Shown here: piece by piece, positions 8,863 through 18,876 of the stretch
Numbering within the stretch: position 1 is the stretch's first letter
Layout of the letters: every line of letters starts with the position of its first letter
DNA from: Geomonas diazotrophica
Lineage (GTDB): Bacteria; Desulfobacterota; Desulfuromonadia; Geobacterales; Geobacteraceae
Direction: 5' to 3'
Assembly: GCF_018919385.1 (NCBI RefSeq)
Contig: NZ_JAHLMF010000008.1
Location: 310,001-374,000 of the forward strand
Length of the DNA: 64,000 bases
The notes under the pieces: model-generated
Database searches by the model: none
What the model saw: the letters and a program-made list of their open reading frames with translations, nothing else
What the model was told of the DNA's origin: nothing
Program-made: the position numbers and the translations under genes

Positions 8863-9564
8863 CTACTCTCCCAGGTATGCCTTTCTCACTTCGGGGTTGG
8901 AGGCGAGTTCCTTGGCGTCGCCCTGCAGCACCACCTCGCCGGTCTCGAGGACGTAGGCACGGTGGGCGATGGAGAGCGCCATGTTGGCATTCTGCTCGAC
9001 CAGGAGGATGGTGGTGCCGCTGGCGTTGATCTCCTGGATGATCTGGAAGATCTGCTCGACCAGCATCGGGGCAAGGCCCATGGAGGGCTCGTCCAGGAGG
9101 AGGAGTTTCGGGCGGGACATGAGGGCCCGACCCATGGCCAGCATCTGCTGCTCGCCGCCGGAAAGGGTCTTGGCCGGCTGCTTCTTGCGCTCGTTCAGGC
9201 GCGGGAAGCGCTGGAAGATCTTCTCCATGTCGGAGGCGATCTCGTTGTCGCTTCTCGTGAAGGCACCCATCTCGAGGTTCTCGAGCACGCTCATCTTGGC
9301 GAAGACGCGGCGCCCCTCGGGGACCTGGGAGATGCCCAGCTTGACGATCTCGTGCGGAGGAAGCTTGGTGATCTCCTTGTCGAGGTAGGTGATCTTGCCG
9401 GCAACCGACGGGACGATGTTGGAGATGGTGTTCAGGATGGTGGTCTTGCCCGCGCCGTTGGCGCCGATGAGCGCCACGATCTCACCCTGGTTGATCTGGA
9501 AGGAAACGTTTTGCAGCGCCTTGATGGCGCCGTAATTCACGCTGATATTCTCTACCTTAAGCAT
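8863..9564 (-). CDS. livF: Branched-chain amino acid ABC transporter, ATP-binding protein LivF
   Basis: This is the second ATPase of the Liv/HAAT uptake system (233 residues). Walker A GANGAGKTT, signature LSGGEQQ and Walker B LLLDEPSMGL are all present; the last of these is typical of LivF. Its start overlaps the end of livG by 8 nt and is served by AAGGAG. It works with LivG, LivM and LivH in the inner membrane; the likely binding protein (LivK) is encoded about 12 kb away. Confidence 0.95.
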   Translation of the reverse strand: MLKVENISVNYGAIKALQNVSFQINQGEIVALIGANGAGKTTILNTISNIVPSVAGKITYLDKEITKLPPHEIVKLGISQVPEGRRVFAKMSVLENLEMGAFTRSDNEIASDMEKIFQRFPRLNERKKQPAKTLSGGEQQMLAMGRALMSRPKLLLLDEPSMGLAPMLVEQIFQIIQEINASGTTILLVEQNANMALSIAHRAYVLETGEVVLQGDAKELASNPEVRKAYLGE

Positions 9565-10330
9565 CCGCTGCTCCTTTGCCGAGATACGCCTCGATGACCT
9601 TCGGGTTCTTCCTGATCTCCTCGGGAGTGCCCTCGGCGATCTTGACCCCGTAGTCGAGAACGGCGATGCGGTGCGAGATGCCCATGACGAACTTCATGTC
9701 GTGCTCGACCAGGAAGACCGTGACGCCGGTATTGCTGATGGCTTTCACCATCTCGGCCAGGACCTGCTTTTCCTGCGGGTTCATGCCGGCGGCCGGCTCG
9801 TCCAGGAGGATGATCTGCGGCTTGATGGCCAGGGCGCGAGCGATTTCGAGGCGGCGCTGCTCGCCGTACGGGAGGTTCCCCGCCAGCTCGTACGCCTTGT
9901 GGGTCAGGTCCACCTGCTTCAGGCAGGACATGGCCAATTCCTTGAGCTCGTTCTCCTCGCGGCGTACCCAAGGGAGGAACTTCAGCGCTGCGCCGGTCAG
10001 GTCGAAGCTCCCCTGGGTGTGGGCGCCGATCAGGACGTTTTCGAGGACGGTCAGCTGGGTGAAGAGCCTGATGTTCTGGAAGGTCCTGCCGATGCCGGAC
10101 GCGGCGATCTTGAAGGCGGGCTTGCCGGAGATGCTCTCGCCCATGAAGGAGATCTGACCCTCGGTCGGGGTGTAGATGCCGGTGATCAGGTTGAACATGG
10201 TGCTCTTGCCGGCGCCGTTGGGCCCGATCAGGGCCATGATGTTCCCCTTCTCGACCTCGAGATTTACCTTGTCTACGGCGACCAGGCCGCCGAAGCGGAT
10301 GGTGACGTTATCGAGTTTAAGAATAGCCAT
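9557..10330 (-). CDS. livG: Branched-chain amino acid ABC transporter, ATP-binding protein LivG
   Basis: This is a 257-residue ATPase with Walker A GPNGAGKST, LPYGEQRRLEIARAL as the signature region and ILLDEPAAGMNP as Walker B. The C-terminal part (HDMKFVMGISHRIAVLDYG) is characteristic of LivG. It lies 34 bp downstream of livM and overlaps livF. Confidence 0.95.
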   Translation of the reverse strand: MAILKLDNVTIRFGGLVAVDKVNLEVEKGNIMALIGPNGAGKSTMFNLITGIYTPTEGQISFMGESISGKPAFKIAASGIGRTFQNIRLFTQLTVLENVLIGAHTQGSFDLTGAALKFLPWVRREENELKELAMSCLKQVDLTHKAYELAGNLPYGEQRRLEIARALAIKPQIILLDEPAAGMNPQEKQVLAEMVKAISNTGVTVFLVEHDMKFVMGISHRIAVLDYGVKIAEGTPEEIRKNPKVIEAYLGKGAADA

Positions 10331-10364
10331 GCGTTACTCTCGTTTCGTGAGTTATTTTCGTAAA

Positions 10365-11264
10365 TTACTTCCCGGCCGGTTTCCTGCCCACCGCGCGCAG
10401 CAGCAGTTCGGTGACGTTGACGCCGCCGAGGAGCCCGTTGGGACGGAACACCATCAGGAACACCAGCAGCGCACCGTAAACCAGCATGCGGTACTGCGAC
10501 ATGAAGCGCAGGAACTCCGGCGCCGAGGCGAGTACGGAGGAACCGATGACCGCACCCGGGACACTGCCCAGGCCGCCCAGAACCACCATGGCCAGGATAT
10601 CGACAGATTTCAGGAAGCCGAAGTCGGAGGGGTTGATGTAGCTCAGGAAGTGGGCGTAGAGACCGCCACCGATGCCGGCCATGAAGGAGCCCAGCGCAAA
10701 GGCCTGAATCTTGTAGCGAGCGGTGTTGATCCCCATGGCGTCGGCCGCAATCTCGTCCTCGCGGATCGCCTTCAGCGCGCGCCCGAAACGGGAGTTCTGC
10801 ACGAAGGTGACCAGGATGATGGCCAGGATGGCGACCACCCAGACGTAAATCGGCATCGGGATGGAGGTCTTGGCCGGCGGAACGGTGAGGCCGAGTGCCT
10901 TGTTGGTCGGTTCGAAGTTCAGGAAGAAGACCTTGACGATCTCGGCAAAGCCCAGGGTGCAGATGGCCAGGTAGTCGCCGGTAAGCCTCAGGATCGGGAA
11001 GCCGATCGCCGCTGCCACGATGGCGGTCACCACACCGGTAACGGCCAGGTTGGCCGCGAAGGGAAGACCGGTCTTGATGGTCACCATGGCGCTGGTAAAG
11101 GCGCCGATGCTCATGAACGCGGCGTGCCCCAGGGAGAGCTGCCCGGTGAGACCGGTGATGACGTTAAGCCCCAGCGCCAGCACGATAGCTATGCCGACGT
11201 TGACGAGGATCTGCAACATGTACGGGTCGACTGAGCCGACCAAGCTGTTCAGGAAGTCTGCCAT
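10365..11264 (-). CDS. livM: Branched-chain amino acid ABC transporter, permease LivM
   Basis: This is a 299-residue inner-membrane permease with about eight to nine helices. It contains the family stretch GLTGQLSLGHAAFMSIGA near residue 45 and the coupling-helix region RFGRALKAIREDEIAADAMG. It begins 5 bp after livH ends, so the two are translated together. Confidence 0.94.
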   Translation of the reverse strand: MADFLNSLVGSVDPYMLQILVNVGIAIVLALGLNVITGLTGQLSLGHAAFMSIGAFTSAMVTIKTGLPFAANLAVTGVVTAIVAAAIGFPILRLTGDYLAICTLGFAEIVKVFFLNFEPTNKALGLTVPPAKTSIPMPIYVWVVAILAIILVTFVQNSRFGRALKAIREDEIAADAMGINTARYKIQAFALGSFMAGIGGGLYAHFLSYINPSDFGFLKSVDILAMVVLGGLGSVPGAVIGSSVLASAPEFLRFMSQYRMLVYGALLVFLMVFRPNGLLGGVNVTELLLRAVGRKPAGK

Positions 11265-11269
11265 CGAAT

Positions 11270-12145
<876 letters not shown>

Positions 12146-12253
12146 GTCGACTTCCTTCCGACTGGATTTGTCTGACCAAAAGCCCGCATCCGTTTCCGGG
12201 ACAGGGCTCAAAGTTAAAACTTTCTCAAAATAGAACAAGGGAATAGCTACCGA

Positions 12254-12283
12254 TGTATACCATAAGCGTTTGGAAATAAGCAA
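12254..12283 (-). promoter_or_regulatory. Candidate sigma-70 promoter for livHMGF
   Basis: The minus strand carries TTGCTT, 18 bp and TATACA. The -10 box is good and the -35 box moderate. The leader would be about 100 nt. Confidence 0.4.
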
Positions 12284-12343
12284 GCTATTGGTAAACGCGA
12301 TACTAGTCGTAAGACGGAGCCGAAGTGGAAAATAAAACAACAA

Positions 12344-12366
12344 CAGGCCCTCTAATGAGTGGCCTG
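12344..12366 (-). other. Hairpin with T-rich tail in the liv leader region
   Basis: CAGGCC pairs with GGCCTG around an 11-nt loop; on the minus strand it is followed by a loose T-rich stretch. It lies upstream of the candidate liv promoter and could be a second terminator for the efflux operon. Apart from this hairpin, the terminator at 12439 and the liv promoter, the 520-bp gap 12146-12667 holds nothing recognised. Confidence 0.35.
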
Positions 12367-12438
12367 ACCCTCGACCGCGCGACACTTTACAACAGCTTGA
12401 TCTGTTTCGCAACGTTAAACTTTTGATTACTACAAAAA

Positions 12439-12463
12439 ACGGCCCCGCAATGCGCGGGGCCGT
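12439..12463 (-). terminator. Rho-independent terminator downstream of the efflux operon
   Basis: A perfect 10-bp GC-rich stem (ACGGCCCCGC with its complement) has a 5-nt loop and is followed on the minus strand by six T. It lies about 200 bp beyond the efflux pump stop codon and separates that operon from liv. Confidence 0.8.
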
Positions 12464-12667
12464 TCTCATATATATACCGCTTCGAATTTTAAAACAGTGG
12501 CTGAATCCACGGCCTCGACAGCGTTTACGGCGAGACATCGATCACGCGTCCGCCCGTTGCCGTTTTTTCGGGAAAACGAAAAAAGGTACCGTGGCCGGAG
12601 GAGGAAGCGGCCACGGCACAATAACATAACATACTCCTGAATTCCTCCAACTTATCTCCGGTGCCGG

Positions 12668-15600
12668 CTAAATATCCGGTTCCGCCGCCCTCTTCTCGAA
12701 CCAGCCGTACACGGCCGGGATTACCAGCAGGGTGAGGAGCGTCGAGGTAATCAAGCCCCCCACCACGACCGTGGCCAGCGGTTTCTGGATCTCGGCGCCC
12801 GTGCCGCCGGCAAAGAGCATCGGCATCAGACTGAAGACCGCTATGGACGCGGTCATCAAAACCGGCCGCAACCGGTCCATGGCCCCCTTGCGCACCGCCT
12901 CCTCTACCGAAAGCCCCTCTTCCCGCAACTGCGCGATCCTCGACACAAGCACCAGGCCGTTCAGCACGGCCACGCCGAAGAGGACGATGAAGCCGACCGA
13001 TGCGGGGACGGAAAGGTACTGTCCCGACAGGAACAGCGAGAAGATCCCGCCGATAAGGGCAAAGGGGAGGTTCGAGATCACCAGCAAGGCCAGGCGTATC
13101 GACCGGAAGGTGACGTAGAGCAACAGCAGTATCAGCGCGACGGCCACCGGGCCGATGATCATCAGCTTGTTCATGGCCCGCTGCTGGTTCTCGAACTGTC
13201 CGCCCCAGGTGAGGTAGTACCCCGGAGGGAGCGTGACCTGGTTTCTGATCTTCTGCTTTGCCTCGGCAACGAAGCTCCCGATATCCCTGCCGCTTACGTT
13301 CATCTCGATGCCGATCCGCCTCACCCCGTCTTGTCGGCTGATCTGCACCGGCCCCTCCACCATCTTCACCTCGGCAAGCTGCTCGAGCGGAATGTTCATC
13401 CCGGACTCGGTGGAGATGAGGAGGTTGCGGATCGCCTCGAGCGAGTTCCTTTTCTCCTCGGGGAGCCGGACCGTGATGTCGAAGCTGCGGTTGGACTCGT
13501 AGAAGGTGGAGGCCGACTTGCCTGCCACGGCGATCTCGATGACCTGCTGCACGTCGCTTATGTTGAGCCCGTAACGGGCGATCTTGGTGCGGTCGATGGT
13601 GACGGTGAGGTAAGGCTGCCCGGAAACCTTTTCGGTGTTCAGGTCGGCCCCTCCTCTCACGGTGGAGAGCACCTTGGCGATTTCTGCGGACTTGTCACGC
13701 AGCACGTCCAGGTCGTCGCCGAAAAGCTTCACGATGAGCTGCGCCCTGGTCCCCGCCACCAGCTCGTCGATGCGGCACTGGATGGGTTGGCTGAAGCCGA
13801 AGCTTATGCCGGGGATCGTTTCGAGGGCCTTTCTCATCTCGTTGGTCAGCTCCTCCTTCGAGATGTCGCGCTTCCACTGCTCCTTGGGCTTGAACACGCC
13901 GACGTAGCCGGTCTTGTCGGGGCCGCGTGTATCGAGGGCGACGCCGGTCTGCCCGATCCGCCCCACCACCACGTCGAGCTCGTCGAACTTCTTCAGTTTC
14001 GCGGTGGCCTGCTGGTTCACCTCGAGCGCCTTTCCAAGCGAAACGCCGGGGAGCATGGCGATGTCCATGTCGAAGGAGCCCTCATCCATGATGGGCATGA
14101 ACTCGGTCCCAAGCTTCGTCACCAGGAAGAGTGAGAAGACCAGCAGCCCCCCCGCGACGCCAAGCACAACCTTTTTGCGGTTCATCGCGTACTCCAGAAG
14201 CGGCAGGTACTGCTCCTTGGCGCAGACCATGATCCGGCTCTCCTTTTCCGGTTGCGGCTTCAAAAAGACGCCGCAGAGCACCGGGATGATGAAGATCGAG
14301 AGGAGCAGCGAGGACAGCAGCGCTATGGCGACCGTGATGGCCAGCGGGCCGAACATCTTCCCTTCGATCCCCTCCAGGGTGAGGATGGGAATGAAGGTGA
14401 GCGCGATGATCAACTCCCCGAAGATACTGGGCTTTCGGACCTCCATCACCGCCTTGAGGACGGTCTGCAGCTTGGGCTGCCGCTCCCCCTCCTCGCTCAG
14501 GTGGCGCTGAACGTTTTCGACCTGGATGATGGTGGTGTCGATGATCATGCCGATTGAGATGGCTAGCCCGCCCAGGGACATCAGGTTCGCGGTGATCCCG
14601 GTCAGCTTCATGACGATGAAGGTGGCCAGAAGCGACAGGGGAAGCGCCAGGAGCACCACGATGCTGCCGCGGATGCTGTTTAACAGGAGATACAGGATCA
14701 CGAGAACCAGTATGGCCCCCTCGACGAGAGCCTTGTTCACCGTGCCGACGCTCGCCTTTACGATGTCGCTGCGGTCGTAGTACGGCGCCATCTTGATGCC
14801 GTCGGGAAGCATGTTGCTCTCGTTGATCTCCTTCACCTTCGCGGCGACCCGCGCCACGACATCGCGGCTGTTCTCGCCCCGGAGCATCATCACGATGCCC
14901 CCCACCGCCTCTCCCTTCGCGTCCTTAACCGCGGCGCCCATGCGCACGGCCTCGCCTACCCTCACCTGGGCCACGTCGCGCAGGTAGACAGGCGTCCCCC
15001 CCTGGGATTTCAGGACGATGTTCTCGATGTCGCCGGTGGTCTGGATGAGCCCTACGCCGCGCACGATGTACTGGTCGGTGCCGCGCTCGAGCACGTTGCC
15101 GCCGACGTTGCTGTTGTTGTTGCCGATGGCGCCGTAGACGTCGTCCACGGTCACGCTGTACTTCAGCAGCTTCTCGGGAGAGACCACCACCTGGTACTGC
15201 TTGAAGTAGCCGCCGAACGAGTTGATCTCGTTGACGCCGGCCACGCTCTTCAACTGCGGGGTGATGACCCATTCCTGGAGGGTGCGCAGGTTGGTAAGGT
15301 AGGCGCGCTGCTCCTCCGGGTTTTGGGGCGTCTTCCCCTCGAGGGTGTACTGGTAGATCTCCCCCATGGCGGTGCCAATCGGCCCCATGGTGACCTCGAC
15401 CCCCTTGGGGACCTTCTCCCGCGCCTCGGCCAGCCGCTCGAAGACGAGCTGTCGGGCGAAGTAGATGTCCACGTTGTCCTTGAAGACCACGGTGACGATG
15501 GAGAGGCCGAACTTGGTGACCGAGCGGAGCTGCTCGATGTCGGGAAGTCCGCGCATCGCCATCTCGATGGGATAGGTGACGTTGCGCTCGATCTCGACTG

Positions 15601-15772
15601 CGGAGAGCCCGTCGGCATGGCTCACCACCTCCACCTGGATGTTGGTGACGTCCGGGAAGGCGTCGATGGGGAGTTTCAAATAGGAATAGAAGCCGAAGAC
15701 GACGATCACCAGCGCGAGGAAGATGACCATACCCTTCTGCTTCAGCATGAATGCGACTGTTTTTTCAAGCAT
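12668..15772 (-). CDS. Heavy-metal efflux RND pump (CzcA/CusA family)
   Basis: This is the proton-driven inner-membrane pump of a tripartite metal efflux system, 1034 residues long, as usual for the HME-RND class. It has 12 helices and two large periplasmic loops. Helix 4 carries IGMIIDTTIIQVEN, with only the second of the two Asp found in CzcA-type (Zn/Co/Cd) pumps, and so it resembles the Cu/Ag (CusA) pattern slightly more, but metal choice is not certain. The adaptor gene is 14 bp upstream and the outer-membrane channel gene overlaps the adaptor, so all three form one operon. Confidence 0.93.
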   Translation of the reverse strand: MLEKTVAFMLKQKGMVIFLALVIVVFGFYSYLKLPIDAFPDVTNIQVEVVSHADGLSAVEIERNVTYPIEMAMRGLPDIEQLRSVTKFGLSIVTVVFKDNVDIYFARQLVFERLAEAREKVPKGVEVTMGPIGTAMGEIYQYTLEGKTPQNPEEQRAYLTNLRTLQEWVITPQLKSVAGVNEINSFGGYFKQYQVVVSPEKLLKYSVTVDDVYGAIGNNNSNVGGNVLERGTDQYIVRGVGLIQTTGDIENIVLKSQGGTPVYLRDVAQVRVGEAVRMGAAVKDAKGEAVGGIVMMLRGENSRDVVARVAAKVKEINESNMLPDGIKMAPYYDRSDIVKASVGTVNKALVEGAILVLVILYLLLNSIRGSIVVLLALPLSLLATFIVMKLTGITANLMSLGGLAISIGMIIDTTIIQVENVQRHLSEEGERQPKLQTVLKAVMEVRKPSIFGELIIALTFIPILTLEGIEGKMFGPLAITVAIALLSSLLLSIFIIPVLCGVFLKPQPEKESRIMVCAKEQYLPLLEYAMNRKKVVLGVAGGLLVFSLFLVTKLGTEFMPIMDEGSFDMDIAMLPGVSLGKALEVNQQATAKLKKFDELDVVVGRIGQTGVALDTRGPDKTGYVGVFKPKEQWKRDISKEELTNEMRKALETIPGISFGFSQPIQCRIDELVAGTRAQLIVKLFGDDLDVLRDKSAEIAKVLSTVRGGADLNTEKVSGQPYLTVTIDRTKIARYGLNISDVQQVIEIAVAGKSASTFYESNRSFDITVRLPEEKRNSLEAIRNLLISTESGMNIPLEQLAEVKMVEGPVQISRQDGVRRIGIEMNVSGRDIGSFVAEAKQKIRNQVTLPPGYYLTWGGQFENQQRAMNKLMIIGPVAVALILLLLYVTFRSIRLALLVISNLPFALIGGIFSLFLSGQYLSVPASVGFIVLFGVAVLNGLVLVSRIAQLREEGLSVEEAVRKGAMDRLRPVLMTASIAVFSLMPMLFAGGTGAEIQKPLATVVVGGLITSTLLTLLVIPAVYGWFEKRAAEPDI

Positions 15773-15786
15773 CGGTGCCGGTCTCC

Positions 15787-17037
15787 TTAGTGGTCGTGCC
15801 CCTCGATTTCGCCCTTCTGCAACTCCGACTTGAGGACGAACCCTCCCTTGACCGCCAGCCGCTCTCCTTCCTTCACGCCGGCAAGTACCTCTACCATGCC
15901 GCCGGAAGCCCGGCCCAGCTCGACCCGGCGCGGCTCGAAAACGCCCTCACCTTCAGAGACGAAGACGAGCTTCTGCCCTTCCAGTTCCTGGACCGCCTCC
16001 TCAGGGACGGCCACCACCGCCGGGGCGTCTGCCGCTGTGGCGAGCTCGACCGTGGCGAACATCTCGGGTTTGAGTTTCCGCCCGGGGTTCGCCACCTCCA
16101 CCCGGGCCTTGATGGTGCGGGTCGTCCCGTCGACGACGTCGGCAAGGTAGGTGATCCGGCCGCGGAACTTGGCTTCCGGAAAGGCGTTGACCACGACCGT
16201 CGCCGCCTGGCCGCGATGCACCTTGGCCAGGTCCTTTTCGTGTATGTCCACCAGCACCCAGACCGAGGAGAGGTCGGCAACCGTGTAAAGGCTCTTGGCG
16301 GGATCGGCAAGCTCTCCGACGATGGCATGTTTTTCGGTGATGACGCCGGCGATGGGAGAGCGCACCGGCAAAAGGGGCTTTCTGTCCGCCTTCAGATCCC
16401 CGGCGGAGACGCCGTACAGGGAGAGGCGCTCCTGGTCGGTGTGCAGCTCGGTCTGGGCCGTCTTGTAGTCGGTCTCGGCCTGGAGGATCTCTTTGCGCGC
16501 AGCGATCTTCTTGTCCACCAGAGTCTTCACGCGCTCCATGTTGGACTGGGCCAGGGAGAGCCTCGTCTTGGACTGGTGGTAGCGGCTCAGGGCCTCACCG
16601 AGTTCCACGCTGTCAAGTGTCGCCAGCACCTGCCCGCTCCCCACGCTGTCTCCAAGGGACGCACGGACGGCGACGATCTTGCCGGAGATGCGCGGCGAGA
16701 CATGGGCGATGCGGTCGGCGTTGGCCTCGACCTTGCCGGTCGCGCTGATCACGCCGGCGATCTGCAGCTTCTTCGCGGCAGCCACGACCACCCCGCTTTG
16801 CTTTTGCACCTCGGCTGTCATCTTGACCAGCTTGGCTCCGTGGTCGTCGTGACCTTCGTGCCCCTGTTCCTCCTTCCCTGCCCCGTGTCCCCCCTTTTCT
16901 TCGCCGTGCTTCTCGTCGGCGTGTTCCGCGTGTTCGGCGTGCTCGCCCGTCGCGGCGGAGTTGACGAGCCGGTAGGCGACACCGCCGCAGAGGGCGGTGG
17001 TAAGGATGAGTCCGATGATGATTCCCTTCTTGTTCAC
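15787..17037 (-). CDS. Metal efflux RND periplasmic adaptor (CzcB/CusB family), His-rich
   Basis: This membrane fusion protein of 416 residues links the RND pump to the outer-membrane channel. One N-terminal membrane anchor (about 5-23) is followed by a strongly His/Glu/Gly-rich segment (about 32-75; repeated HAEHAEH and GHEGHDDHG), and the protein ends in GHDH. Such His clusters are found in CzcB-like adaptors and are expected to bind metal in the periplasm. The lipoyl/beta-barrel body (about 100-400) contains LGDSVGSGQVLATLDS. Translation starts at GTG behind GGAGG, and GTGA overlaps the stop of the upstream gene by 4 nt, indicating translational coupling. Confidence 0.93.
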   Translation of the reverse strand: MNKKGIIIGLILTTALCGGVAYRLVNSAATGEHAEHAEHADEKHGEEKGGHGAGKEEQGHEGHDDHGAKLVKMTAEVQKQSGVVVAAAKKLQIAGVISATGKVEANADRIAHVSPRISGKIVAVRASLGDSVGSGQVLATLDSVELGEALSRYHQSKTRLSLAQSNMERVKTLVDKKIAARKEILQAETDYKTAQTELHTDQERLSLYGVSAGDLKADRKPLLPVRSPIAGVITEKHAIVGELADPAKSLYTVADLSSVWVLVDIHEKDLAKVHRGQAATVVVNAFPEAKFRGRITYLADVVDGTTRTIKARVEVANPGRKLKPEMFATVELATAADAPAVVAVPEEAVQELEGQKLVFVSEGEGVFEPRRVELGRASGGMVEVLAGVKEGERLAVKGGFVLKSELQKGEIEGHDH

Positions 17038-18329
17038 TGCGTACCTCCGTTGATGTCAGCGGCAACCGCCGATTCCAGTCTGTTGAGAGCTACCTGCCTG
17101 GCATGCAAGGCGGCCAGATAGCTGTCGCTCACCTCGAAGTATTTCTTCTGCTCCTCGATCACCGCCAGGATGCCGACCTCCCCGAGCCGGTAGGCTTCCT
17201 GCGTCAGCTTCAGGTTTTCATCGAGCTGGCGCAGGATGTCGGAGCGGTACAAAGAGAGCACTTTTTCGGCGTTGACCAGGCTCGCGTGGGCGCTCTCCAC
17301 CTCGCGCTCCGCGCTTGCGGCGGCACCCTGGAGCCGGATCTCGGCGCTGCTGCGCCTGGCCCGAGCCTCCTGCCGCCCGGCCTGGTTCCGGTCGAAGAGC
17401 GGTATCGGCATCGAGAGCTTGACGCCGATGGTGTAGGAGGTTTCCTTCCCCTCGACCCCGCCGATCTCCATAGACGAGGTGTCGCGGCTGACAGCGATCC
17501 CGGCGGTGAGGTTGGGGATCCCCTCCGCCTCGGCGAGCGCGATCTCCGCATCGGTTTTGCCCAGCGCCGCCTGCAGCGCCTTCAGGTCTGGCCGGCTCTG
17601 CAGGGCGAACTGCTTCAGCTCGGCCACCCCCCTCGCCTGCACCTCCTTGCCGTCCAGCGTCCCGCTCAAGGCGGGAGACAGACCGGGGCCGAGTGCGAGG
17701 AAAGAGAAGAGCTTCGACTTGCTGTCGAGGAGACCGCGCTGCAGTTCGATCAGGCTCCCCTCGCTGCGGGTCAGCTCGACCTTCACCAGGTACATCTCCA
17801 GTTCCGGGATGTCCCCTGCCGCCAGACGGTCCTCGGCCACCTGGAGCAACTGCCTGTTCAGGTCGATGGAACGCCGCGCCAGCCCCAGGCGCTCCTGGGC
17901 GAGCAGCACGTCGCAGAAAGCCCCCTGCACCTGCTCCTTGAGAGCGCGCTCGCGGTCGGCTACCTGCCAGCGGTAGGCGGCAAGGTCACGCTCCACAACG
18001 GCGCGGCGCTTGGGGCGCTTGTCCCCCAACAGGAACTCTTGCGAGATGCCGAGGGAGAGGTTGCTGTCGTCGCTGCTGCCGGTCAGCGCACCGGTGGCGG
18101 CTTCCACTTCCAGCGTGGGGTTGGGAAGCACCCCCGCACGCACAGAAGCGGCGTCAAGGATACCGGCCTCTTTGCGCAGGGAGACGAGATCGGGGTTATT
18201 GTTAAGCGCCGCTTCCACTGCCTGGTGCAGCGAAAGGGGGTGCGGCTCCGCAAGTACGGGTACGGCTGCCAATAGAGACAAGGCGACGGCCACGACTAGG
18301 CGCGTGCCCCTGAAGGCGTCTGTTGCCAA
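17034..18329 (-). CDS. Outer-membrane channel of metal efflux system (CzcC/TolC family)
   Basis: This is an outer-membrane efflux protein of 431 residues with a cleavable signal peptide ending at about AVPVLA|EPHP and two TolC-type coiled-coil repeats. The start is taken as the TTG at 18329 because a perfect AGGAGG lies 6 nt upstream; a GTG 51 nt earlier would put the ribosome site inside the gene and spoil the signal peptide. The gene overlaps the adaptor by 4 nt. A short Cys-rich gene lies 113 bp upstream on the same strand. Confidence 0.9.
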   Translation of the reverse strand: MATDAFRGTRLVVAVALSLLAAVPVLAEPHPLSLHQAVEAALNNNPDLVSLRKEAGILDAASVRAGVLPNPTLEVEAATGALTGSSDDSNLSLGISQEFLLGDKRPKRRAVVERDLAAYRWQVADRERALKEQVQGAFCDVLLAQERLGLARRSIDLNRQLLQVAEDRLAAGDIPELEMYLVKVELTRSEGSLIELQRGLLDSKSKLFSFLALGPGLSPALSGTLDGKEVQARGVAELKQFALQSRPDLKALQAALGKTDAEIALAEAEGIPNLTAGIAVSRDTSSMEIGGVEGKETSYTIGVKLSMPIPLFDRNQAGRQEARARRSSAEIRLQGAAASAEREVESAHASLVNAEKVLSLYRSDILRQLDENLKLTQEAYRLGEVGILAVIEEQKKYFEVSDSYLAALHARQVALNRLESAVAADINGGTQ

Positions 18330-18442
18330 GAAAAACCTCCTGAATGCTATTTGGGAAAGGTGAAAAGCAGGGCAGACCACGGCACGACTACGCCTGGAGA
18401 ATGGTCTCCGGCAAAGGACGTACTACGGCCGTGAAAGGGGTG

Positions 18443-18808
18443 TTAGGCGCGCAACTGCGGGGGAACGAACTTGGAAAGGAAAACTTCGGGTATGAAGGTG
18501 AAGCGGTCGAAACTCTGGAGTGCGGCGAAAACGGGATTGTAGTCGAGAGAAAAAGGAGAAACGCTCAAAGAGACATGGCAGGCGCAGTCACAGCAGAAGT
18601 CGCAGTCGTCATGGCCGGCCTCCCCCTGCAAGGGGCAGTCGGGGGTGTCGCAGTCCCCGGCAACATGGGAATCGGCCTGCACGCAGTCGGCGACCGTCCC
18701 GCAGCGCTCCAGGGCGTGCGCAGTGTCACAGGCGCCACTCAGACTGGTGCAGAAGACCACCGCGAGAAGCAGAGAGGAGAAAAATTTGACGGGGAAGAAC
18801 TTTCGCAT
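18443..18808 (-). CDS. Small secreted Cys-rich protein at the head of the metal efflux operon
   Basis: Not recognised by name. The 121-residue product starts MRKFF, followed by a hydrophobic signal segment (about 8-25) that would send it to the periplasm or membrane. The mature part has about nine Cys, several as a dense cluster (HDDCDFCCDCACHV near residue 83), then a hydrophobic/aromatic tail ending PPQLRA. Small proteins of this outline are seen upstream of metal RND operons in related bacteria. The Cys/His cluster suggests metal binding, perhaps as a chaperone or sensor for the CzcCBA-type pump, but this is inference from position. The ATG at 18808 was chosen over a TTG at 18847; its ribosome site is weak. 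Confidence 0.65.
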   Translation of the reverse strand: MRKFFPVKFFSSLLLAVVFCTSLSGACDTAHALERCGTVADCVQADSHVAGDCDTPDCPLQGEAGHDDCDFCCDCACHVSLSVSPFSLDYNPVFAALQSFDRFTFIPEVFLSKFVPPQLRA

Positions 18809-18855
18809 GCACCGGCGAAGATAACGAATGAGTACGGAAAGTGTCAAGATAAAAG

Positions 18856-18876
18856 GGGGCGAATACTATTCGCCCC
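18856..18876. repeat. REP-like family 1, single copy forming the end of terC
   Basis: GGGGCGAAT, a 3-nt loop and ATTCGCCCC. The terC stop codon (18866-18868) and its last residues (RGE) are read from this copy. Confidence 0.8.

Noticed and set aside
15000-15200. Assignment of the RND pump to copper/silver or zinc/cobalt/cadmium
   Set aside because: The helix 4 motif does not fully match either class, so no metal-specific gene symbol was given.
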